Below, piece after piece: positions 41,827 to 49,714 of a stretch of 64,000 nt of DNA. Numbering within the stretch: position 1 is the first letter of the stretch; each line of letters begins with the position of its first letter. The stretch comes from Clostridiaceae bacterium (GTDB lineage Bacteria; Bacillota; Clostridia; Peptostreptococcales; T1SED10-28). The notes below the pieces were generated by a model. That model had not been told where the DNA came from and ran no database searches. It saw nothing but the letters and a program-made list of their open reading frames with translations. Location of the stretch: the NCBI GenBank assembly GCA_003553525.1, contig PWEO01000047.1:1-64000 (forward strand), in the 5' to 3' direction. The position numbers and the translations under genes were made by a program.

Positions 41827-42993
41827 TTATTTGTATCGTTCAAATAAAAAGGTCCCGGTAAATACGGTGATCGGTACTGTCATGATCAAACCAATGCTTC
41901 CGGCTAAGGCACGAACTATTTCCGTTGCAATAACATCTAAATTAATGATCTCCGTAATGGAAGGTTCATAGGCGGTAAATAAAATAAGCAACGGTATGGC
42001 ACTTCCTGTATAAGCTAAAATTAGTGTGTTTGCCATGGTTCCCATAATATCCCTTCCTACATTAAAGCCGGCTCGCATCAAATCTCTTCTAGCAATTTCC
42101 GGATTGGCATTTTTTACTTCCTGTAAGGAAGATGCAATGGACATCCCCACATCCATAACTGCTCCCAGAGAGCCGATAATAATTCCGGCAAACAGAAGTC
42201 CACGGATGTTAAATTCCACATCTTGAGGGATATACAACAGCATCATTGCTTCTTCCGATGAAAACCCGGTTAACTGGGCGCTGGACCCGATCCATAGGGT
42301 AATGATTCCAGCGATAAATACGCCTCCCAAAATACCGATAATCGCAGAAAAGCTTTTAATATTAAATCCGGAAATAATAAAAATCGTGACCAAAGTTACG
42401 ACAATCGATATGAAAACCGCCAGTAAAATCGGACTGTAACCTTGCAGAATTCCCGGTATTAAAACTCTCACTATCAAAACCAGGGTCAGACCAATTGTAA
42501 TAACTGATTTTAGCCCCTTAATACCTCCGATAATAACCAACAACACTAAAAATAGTCCAATAATTAAATATAGATAGGTATCCCTTGCATAATCTTTTAT
42601 GTGAACACCTTCCACGTTATCCATGGACCCTTCAATGCCCACTAGAATTCGATCCCCCTCTTCCACTTCCACATCATATACGGGATTTCCCATTAAAATA
42701 TTGTCCACTTGAAAAACTTCCCCTTTTAACTCTCCGGATGTAATTTCTAAAGTAACTTCCTGAATATAAGTGCCTGCTCCAAATTCCTGATCTCTTTCGG
42801 GATTTATTTCGGCTTCCAGAACCACTGCCCGTGCATCGGTAGGTTCTGCCATAGGCTCCTGAATGTCTGGAAAATCCTCCATCGGAGCGGCAGCCATTTG
42901 TTCTTGTGGGTTAGACCTATCTTCAGCGGCAAAACTGAAGGACGTAATAAAAAACAAAAATAGCAGGACCCAAATCATCGCTTTTTTTATCAT
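41827..42993 (-). CDS. YibE/F family protein
   Basis: Signal peptide plus multi-TM YibE/F-like pattern (IIIGSLGAVMDVGMSIASSL); start MIKKAMIW. Confidence 0.88.
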   Translation of the reverse strand: MIKKAMIWVLLFLFFITSFSFAAEDRSNPQEQMAAAPMEDFPDIQEPMAEPTDARAVVLEAEINPERDQEFGAGTYIQEVTLEITSGELKGEVFQVDNILMGNPVYDVEVEEGDRILVGIEGSMDNVEGVHIKDYARDTYLYLIIGLFLVLLVIIGGIKGLKSVITIGLTLVLIVRVLIPGILQGYSPILLAVFISIVVTLVTIFIISGFNIKSFSAIIGILGGVFIAGIITLWIGSSAQLTGFSSEEAMMLLYIPQDVEFNIRGLLFAGIIIGSLGAVMDVGMSIASSLQEVKNANPEIARRDLMRAGFNVGRDIMGTMANTLILAYTGSAIPLLILFTAYEPSITEIINLDVIATEIVRALAGSIGLIMTVPITVFTGTFLFERYK

Positions 42994-43080
42994 AGTGACC
43001 TCCCTGAATGTTGCTTTCATTATATACTTGCTTAGTAATGAATATCCCGTGCTTATCTATTGTTTTGCATTTTAAATAAA

Positions 43081-44400
43081 TTAATGATCTACTTTTGGAT
43101 GTTTGTCTTTTAATTTTCCCCGAGCTCTTTTTCTGGATCGTAACTCCCGAAGCTCCTCTTCAATTAAAGGATGGGTTGGCATTAGCTGTTTTGCTTTGTA
43201 AAGATGCCACTGAGCAAGTTCTAAATCTCCTCTTTCCATTCGAATCAGCCCTAACAGATAATGATAGGAAGACATTCCCGGCTCCTCTTTAAGAAGAAGT
43301 TCCCCGTATTTTAGTGCCTGATCGTAGTTCTTAAGCTCATAAAAATTTATTCCTACCAGTCTAAGCAGGTGATAAAGATCCTTCGGATCCTCCTTGAATA
43401 TTTTTTCATAGATTTTAACTGCTTTTTCATACTCCTTAGTATGAATGTAGCTTTCCCCTAAATTACTGAGCAGTTCTATTCTTATGATCTTGTCTTCATT
43501 TTTCGTTCTTTTCAGTCCTTTTTTAAAGGTTCTAATGGCCTCTAAATCCCTCTCTAAATCTGATAACAACTCTCCTTTGGTTTTATACAGTAAGGGGTCA
43601 GTAATTCCCTTTTTTTCTGCAGCTCCGATGATTTCCAAAGCACGATCATATGCGTCTAATGTGGCTAAAATGACTGCTTGGTTGCAAATGACAAAAATAT
43701 TTTTCGGATATTTCTTTAGTGCAAATTTCCCGATTTTATAAGCTTTATCTTCCATGCCGTGGAGCATATAAAAGGCGGAAAGATTTAAGTAGGGTTCTTC
43801 GGATTTGATATTAATATACAGGGGTTTTTTAATAGCTTTTTCTGCTTTTTTAATCTCGCCCTTTTCCTCGTAATATATGGCAATATCTTCGTACAAAGCA
43901 TAACGCCGATATTTCTTCAAGAACTCTGGATGATACTTTAAAATAAGATTCATTCCTGCATAAGCTTCCCGGACTCTCTCCCGATCGAAGTGATTTCGGA
44001 TTTCCTGATAAAATATCTTCCATTTATCCGCAGAGTCCTCTAGAGAATCCAAGGCATACTTTTCATACCATCTTTTATTTAATTCCCGGATTTCCATTGA
44101 CTTTGTTGGATAAAATACCTCCTGTGGGATATTTTCTTTCTGAAAAAGACCTTTAACTTCTTGGTATCGTTCCTCTCCCAAATTGTTTACTTCGAAACGG
44201 ACCTGCAACCAATAGCCCGGAACTCCTTTATAAGAGTGCTGCAATTTGATAAGCGTAACTCCAGGTTTCAAGCGTGGTTTATCCGCTAATGACTCTTTTG
44301 GGGAAACTTCTTGCAGCGGAAATTTTCGATGTAAATGTAAATGTTTCTCAATAAACTCCACCCGTTTTACTTTATCTAAAAAAAATCCATGTATTATCAA
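43081..44400 (-). CDS. Tetratricopeptide repeat protein
   Basis: Multiple TPR units (EYEKAVKIYEKIFKEDPKD; NYDQALKYGELLLKEEPG); likely TTG start after gtgaggag. Confidence 0.8.
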   Translation of the reverse strand: MIIHGFFLDKVKRVEFIEKHLHLHRKFPLQEVSPKESLADKPRLKPGVTLIKLQHSYKGVPGYWLQVRFEVNNLGEERYQEVKGLFQKENIPQEVFYPTKSMEIRELNKRWYEKYALDSLEDSADKWKIFYQEIRNHFDRERVREAYAGMNLILKYHPEFLKKYRRYALYEDIAIYYEEKGEIKKAEKAIKKPLYINIKSEEPYLNLSAFYMLHGMEDKAYKIGKFALKKYPKNIFVICNQAVILATLDAYDRALEIIGAAEKKGITDPLLYKTKGELLSDLERDLEAIRTFKKGLKRTKNEDKIIRIELLSNLGESYIHTKEYEKAVKIYEKIFKEDPKDLYHLLRLVGINFYELKNYDQALKYGELLLKEEPGMSSYHYLLGLIRMERGDLELAQWHLYKAKQLMPTHPLIEEELRELRSRKRARGKLKDKHPKVDH

Positions 44401-44606
44401 ATTTGATACTCCTCTCACTTCGGAAAAAACTATATTTTTCAATCCGATTGTCGGTCAAAAATATCTAGGTTTCACTGCTTACTTTCAGATTTCTGTGCTA
44501 TAATAATCCTATAATACTACATTTATTGCTTATCTCAAATCTCTTTTCTAAATTTATCGTATAAAAAAATTCATGCTATCTTATTATAAAGAAAGGAGTT
44601 CCCTTT

Positions 44607-45518
44607 ATGACTATTAATAAGACGGTTAAAAAGATCCTCCAAAGTCCAATTTCTTTCATGTTATTTCTTTTATTAATCATAACGTCTTTTTTGTTTTTTT
44701 TCAATGATTTCACAGGGGAAGATCCATTTGTTTTACAAGTACATTTTATCGATGTTGGCCAAGGGGACAGCATTTTAATCCAAACCCCTCAGAAACAAAA
44801 TATTCTTATTGACGGCGGAGAAAAAGACCAGGGAATATTCCTGAAGGGATACTTGGAAAAACAAGGGGTAAAACATTTACATATGGTCATAGGAACCCAT
44901 CCCCATGCAGACCATATCGGAGGTTTGGGTTTTATTCTAGAGAATTTCCCCACAGATCTTATTATACTTCCTCCTGTAGTCCATTCGACTAGAACCTTTG
45001 AAGATCTTCTTCGTACCATCGAGCTACATAACATCCCGTTGAAGCCTACACCATCTCCCGAACCATACACTTTTGAAGAAAACTTAACTCTTGAGTTTTT
45101 AGGTCCCCACAGGGATTTCCAAGATCATTTAAATAACTGGAGTATTGTATTAAAACTTACCTATGTAGATCATAAGTTTTTATTTACTGGTGATATCGAG
45201 GTCGGGGCAGAGACTGCTTTAATTCAGGATTATTCATCGAAAATCCTATCCGCCCATGTATTAAAGGTTCCTCATCATGGTAGTAGCACTTCCAGCACAG
45301 AGCCTTTTTTAGAAGCGGTGAGTCCAAACATATCAGTAATTTCCTCAGGGAAAGAAAATCCCTATGGACACCCCCATAAGGAAACAGTTGAACGCCTTTT
45401 CCGTTTTTCTCCTGTAGTGTATCGTACGGACCTTCAAGGGACCATTCTTTTAAAAAGCGACGGGGTGGAGCTGTGGTCTCCTACCCCGCCAATTTCCCTG
45501 GATTCTTTCGCTTATTAA
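44607..45518 (+). CDS. ComEC-like MBL-fold hydrolase with N-terminal TM anchor
   Basis: VHFIDVGQGDSILIQTPQKQNILIDGG; GTHPHADHIGGL; FTGDIE; LKVPHHGSSTSS. Confidence 0.92.
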   Translation: MTINKTVKKILQSPISFMLFLLLIITSFLFFFNDFTGEDPFVLQVHFIDVGQGDSILIQTPQKQNILIDGGEKDQGIFLKGYLEKQGVKHLHMVIGTHPHADHIGGLGFILENFPTDLIILPPVVHSTRTFEDLLRTIELHNIPLKPTPSPEPYTFEENLTLEFLGPHRDFQDHLNNWSIVLKLTYVDHKFLFTGDIEVGAETALIQDYSSKILSAHVLKVPHHGSSTSSTEPFLEAVSPNISVISSGKENPYGHPHKETVERLFRFSPVVYRTDLQGTILLKSDGVELWSPTPPISLDSFAY

Positions 45519-46189
45519 CGTAAATAGTCTTTAAAAACCTTATCGGACCATTTTTTTCCTAAATACCGTTTGGTTGCTATATACCCGTAGTCCTTTGCAA
45601 AGAACTTGTCTTTAAAATAATCTTTCCAGCGGCAGAATTCTTCGGTTTCCTTCGGCAAATCGTCATAATTTTCATCGAGACCTTGGTACCACTGTTGAAA
45701 TAATGTAAGAATATCTTCAAATCCTTTGTCGATGGACTCCGTGTTTACCATACCGTTGTAAGAGTTTTCTATTACTTCATCAACTAAAAAATACTGAGGT
45801 TTTACGGTCTTATACAACCTTTTCGCTCCCAGCTCTTCATCCATCTTCAGAAGTTCTTGAAATCCCGGTATACTTTCAGCTTCCTCTATATCATAATAGG
45901 CATAATTCACTGTTACCACCGCGCGTTTCGGTACGTATATACACTGATAGATAAAAATCGGATAACATCGGTTTTGGGGATAACAAATACCGAATTCATA
46001 ACCATAGATGTTTAATCCTTTCAGTTGTAGGTTCGGAAATTTTTCAAGATATTTTCCTTTTAAAACCTTCACCTCACCTTTAGAAAACAATCGATTCTTC
46101 TTAGTTGTTTTTTTCGGGATAGATTCTTTCTTCAAAAAGTCCAAATCTTCTAATCGTTCTGACAAGGACTTTTGTATTTTAGGGATCAC
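45515..46189 (-). CDS. Orphan protein with tentative resemblance to ferredoxin-dependent bilin reductases
   Basis: CYPIFIYQCIYVPKRAVVTVNYAYYDI mid-segment and C-terminal YFKDKFFAKDYGYIATKRYLGKKWSDKVFKDYLR; pattern recognition only. Confidence 0.4.
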   Translation of the reverse strand: MIPKIQKSLSERLEDLDFLKKESIPKKTTKKNRLFSKGEVKVLKGKYLEKFPNLQLKGLNIYGYEFGICYPQNRCYPIFIYQCIYVPKRAVVTVNYAYYDIEEAESIPGFQELLKMDEELGAKRLYKTVKPQYFLVDEVIENSYNGMVNTESIDKGFEDILTLFQQWYQGLDENYDDLPKETEEFCRWKDYFKDKFFAKDYGYIATKRYLGKKWSDKVFKDYLR

Positions 46190-46319
46190 GTTGATGCTCC
46201 TCTCTAATTATTTCGCTATACTTAATATTATATTTTTTTTAAGTAAAACAAATAAACTTATCAAAAAAATCGTTAATGGTTCTTCTATGGGGTATAATAC
46301 TCTTAAAGGAGGTTTCCCT

Positions 46320-46982
46320 ATGAGTAGAACCTCATCCATCAATAGAAGTCATATTCATAGTCTTTACGTTCACCGTAATACCGTGGTCAGCGGAGCTTCT
46401 TCCGTAGACGGCGTAACTCCCATTCGAAAAGTGGAAAACAACACTTTTTACTCCGATGGAAACTATCTTTATTATTCGGATGCTTTTTACGACCATTTGA
46501 ACCGCTTTGAAAACGCCTACAACAGTTATTATACCCAAAGTAATCGACTTTCAAAACTTTCAAAGATACTAAGTACTACTAACGAAAAGACTTTTCAGCT
46601 TGATAATTTGGTAAAGGTTTTTGATCTTCTTACCAAAGAATACAATGAAACCATGGTAAACCTCAGAACCGCTGAAGAAGAAAGTAATATTCAACTTTCT
46701 TCAGAAATCATGCAATTTCTCATGGCGCAACAGCATTTTCTTGGTTATTTAGGGATTACCTTAAGAAGTGATTATTCCTGTAACTTTTCTCCCTGGATTT
46801 TTCGAAACAACTATCACTATCAAAGGGAAAAAATAGTATTCTTGATGACACATAAAAGATATCTGTTACAAAGGCTTACCGATTTATTTAAAACCGTTAC
46901 TATTGAACCCGAGATTTTTTCTATATACCGCCCTATGGATCGGGAACTGGAACATGGGGTATTGCTAGACCAGCGAACTTAA
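46320..46982 (+). CDS. Hypothetical protein
   Basis: ORF with aaaggagg RBS just upstream of ATG at 46320; no family recognised. Confidence 0.7.
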   Translation: MSRTSSINRSHIHSLYVHRNTVVSGASSVDGVTPIRKVENNTFYSDGNYLYYSDAFYDHLNRFENAYNSYYTQSNRLSKLSKILSTTNEKTFQLDNLVKVFDLLTKEYNETMVNLRTAEEESNIQLSSEIMQFLMAQQHFLGYLGITLRSDYSCNFSPWIFRNNYHYQREKIVFLMTHKRYLLQRLTDLFKTVTIEPEIFSIYRPMDRELEHGVLLDQRT

Positions 46983-47125
46983 TCACCCGATGTTTTATTA
47001 ACCCACAGCTGTGATTGTTTGTCTTAAGTCGATTTTTAGCAACCGCCTTTATAGCAAAAAACCCTTAAACATTCCTCCGGGGATTTATGTTTAAAGGTTT
47101 ATTTTTTTAAAACAGAATAATGATT

Positions 47126-47211
47126 TGGTGCGGGGGATGGGGTTCGAACCCACACACGATTAACGCACATGTCCCTCAAACATGCCTGTCTGCCTATTCC
47201 AGCACCCCCGC
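47126..47211 (-). tRNA. tRNA-Leu (anticodon GAG), CCA encoded
   Basis: Acceptor GCGGGGG/CCCCCGC, anticodon arm CATGT-TTGAGGG-ACATG, T-loop GGTTCGAACCCC, long variable arm. Confidence 0.95.
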
Positions 47212-47338
47212 TATTCAAACACTACCCCATTATAAGATGAAATCACTTCCTTGTCAATATGCTAGTGGAAGATCTATAGAAGTTTTCATACTTACCCTTT
47301 AATAAACTAAAAAATCTTTGAAACCAATTATTCAATAG

Positions 47339-48976
47339 TTACTTAGTTTCAATAAACCACTCGTCCAGGTTGGCGAAAATATTATTGCCTCTTAGCTGCA
47401 AGTATCCATGAAGGGATTCTCCAGAAAGATAAGTATCTTGTAAGAAATATAGACTTATAATTGGTAATTCTTCATGAATCATTGCTTGTAAGGCTTCCAT
47501 CCGATCTTTCTTTTCTTCCGGGGTTGGAGTCCTAAAGGTATCTTCCAGCATTTCATCCATTGCGCCATCACGATAGTCCATAAAATTACTTCTTCCTGCG
47601 AAGTCTGAATGAAATGCGAAGGATAGATCCGGTAAAAATGCTAATTCCCATGCGCCAAAATACAGCTCATAGTTTCCGTTGTCTAAACGTTGTTGAATAC
47701 TGTTAAAATCTTCTCTAGCCAAAGTTATATCAAAACCTAAATGAAGCAGTTGTTCTTTAATTACTTCCGCCGCCATCACCCTTGGTCCATGGTTTTCATT
47801 AACCAGGATTTCGACGGTAAGACTGTCTCCATTATTGTCAACCCAAAGGCCCTCTTCTCCGAATTGGTAACCCAGATTTTCCATTATTTCCTGAATTTCC
47901 TCTTCCTCTAAGGTTCCTTCATCTTCAGAAAGCCTTTCGTTGTAGAGCCAGTGTTCCCGGTGGATGGGAGTTTCTGTGGCTTGGCCGTATCCAAAGTAGA
48001 TTTCTTCAATCAATTGCTCTTTGTTGATTCCTTGCGCAAAAACTCTTCTGACATCTTTATTTCCTGCAAAGACGGAGTCCCCGTCAAAATTGAATGCAAG
48101 AAACTCTACGTGATTTCTAAGAAAAGCATGGACATTTCTCTCTTCACTACCTTCATGGTCTTCCAGATCCAAGTAAGTACTTCTGAACAGGTCCAGTTCT
48201 CCCTCTTCAAATAATCCCTTTCGCTCTTTGTAGTCTTCTATAATACGTACATCGATCGCCTCAATAAATGGATCTGTTCTATAATGGTCTTCAGACTTAC
48301 GTAAGGTAAACCCCTCCTCACCCATTTCATCGAGCATATATGGTCCGGTACCAATCCAGGGGAAATCCTCTCCAGTTAATAGCTCCGGATTTTCTTCGAA
48401 AATATGCTTGGGCAGTATCGAGAAAGTTAACGCTTCCAAGGCATTACTAAAGGGTCTTGTGAAAGAAATCCGAGCATTTCCGTTTTCCATTTCTCGAACT
48501 GCAGAAATATGTTTAACGCTGTTTTGGTATATTCGGTGGCTGATACTTTCCGACGGGGCATTTTTAATGGCATTCACGGTAAATTCAATATCCTCTACGG
48601 TGAAAGGTTCTCCATCATGCCACATTACCTCCGAATTGAGCTCTAGTTCCACGACTTGACCGTCTTCTGAAAAACTCCAGTCTTTGGCAATTTCTCCAAT
48701 AATGGAAAGGTCCTCGTCAAAGGTTACCAGACTCTCAAAAATCAGCTGTTGGATATGAATCATATCCTCAGGATTTTCATAAATCGGATTCCCATGAGCA
48801 ACTTCAGCAACCGCTAATCGCAAAGTTCCTCCATAATTTGCTTCCGGTTCACCGAGTTCTTCTTCCTCCTCTACTTCTCCATTTTCCGACTCTTCCTCCG
48901 GAGCTTCTTCATCACATGCTGTTAGGAATACAATCAATAATAGTCCCATAAAAATCATCATCATTTTTTTCTTCAA
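47339..48976 (-). CDS. Peptide-type ABC transporter substrate-binding lipoprotein
   Basis: Lipobox FLTAC, acidic linker, SBP_bac_5-like body (WSFSEDGQVVELELNSEVMWHDGEPFTVEDIEFTV). Confidence 0.92.
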   Translation of the reverse strand: MKKKMMMIFMGLLLIVFLTACDEEAPEEESENGEVEEEEELGEPEANYGGTLRLAVAEVAHGNPIYENPEDMIHIQQLIFESLVTFDEDLSIIGEIAKDWSFSEDGQVVELELNSEVMWHDGEPFTVEDIEFTVNAIKNAPSESISHRIYQNSVKHISAVREMENGNARISFTRPFSNALEALTFSILPKHIFEENPELLTGEDFPWIGTGPYMLDEMGEEGFTLRKSEDHYRTDPFIEAIDVRIIEDYKERKGLFEEGELDLFRSTYLDLEDHEGSEERNVHAFLRNHVEFLAFNFDGDSVFAGNKDVRRVFAQGINKEQLIEEIYFGYGQATETPIHREHWLYNERLSEDEGTLEEEEIQEIMENLGYQFGEEGLWVDNNGDSLTVEILVNENHGPRVMAAEVIKEQLLHLGFDITLAREDFNSIQQRLDNGNYELYFGAWELAFLPDLSFAFHSDFAGRSNFMDYRDGAMDEMLEDTFRTPTPEEKKDRMEALQAMIHEELPIISLYFLQDTYLSGESLHGYLQLRGNNIFANLDEWFIETK

Positions 48977-49025
48977 TTCTTTTCCCCCTTAATTAATTAC
49001 CCCATTTTTACTGTCGGATTTTCTT

Positions 49026-49700
49026 TTAACATTCATTCTTCAGTTGTGATTTCTTCATAGTCGTTTTTTGCTTCTTTCCTTGTCCCATTAATCTGGAAAA
49101 CTCTTGTTCGATTTGACTCTGTAAAAACTCGATATCTTTAGAATTATCAAGTACCACGTCGGCAAACTTCTTCTTTTCCGATGTGGACATTTGAGATTCA
49201 ATTTTTCTTTGGGCATCGGTTTTACTGATTGCGTCTCTATTCATCAGTCGACGGATCTGTTCATCCTTTGTAATAGCCACGAGCCATACCTCGTCCACCC
49301 ATGTATGAAGATTCATTTCAATTAATAAGGCTCCATCGATGACTATGCACTCGGATGTCTTTGCTTCTTGTGAACGGTTTTCCGCTGACTTTTTAAATCT
49401 TGCCAGTTGATCCGCAATTTTATTTCGAATAGCAGGATACATAATTTCATTGAGTTTCTGTAGGGCCTCGCCATCATTAAATACCATAGAACCCAGTTTT
49501 TTACGAAGAAGTTTTCCCTCTTTATTCAGGAATTCTTTTCCGAAAGTCTCTTCTATTGCATCTAAGACATTGGATTCCTCAGCAACTTCCCGCGCAACCA
49601 TATCTCCGTCGACAACATTACAACCCAGTTTTTCCAGATGTTTTGATGCCGTGCTTTTTCCTGTGGCAATACTGCCGGTTAATCCTATGATTATAACCAT
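49026..49700 (-). CDS. coaE: Dephospho-CoA kinase
   Basis: IIGLTGSIATGKSTASKHLEKLGCNVVDGDMVAREV. Confidence 0.95.
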   Translation of the reverse strand: MVIIIGLTGSIATGKSTASKHLEKLGCNVVDGDMVAREVAEESNVLDAIEETFGKEFLNKEGKLLRKKLGSMVFNDGEALQKLNEIMYPAIRNKIADQLARFKKSAENRSQEAKTSECIVIDGALLIEMNLHTWVDEVWLVAITKDEQIRRLMNRDAISKTDAQRKIESQMSTSEKKKFADVVLDNSKDIEFLQSQIEQEFSRLMGQGKKQKTTMKKSQLKNEC

Positions 49701-49714
49701 TCAATCACCTTTTC

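Noticed and set aside
47120-47302. 60-aa plus-strand ORF
   Set aside because: Overlaps the minus-strand tRNA-Leu gene; not coding.
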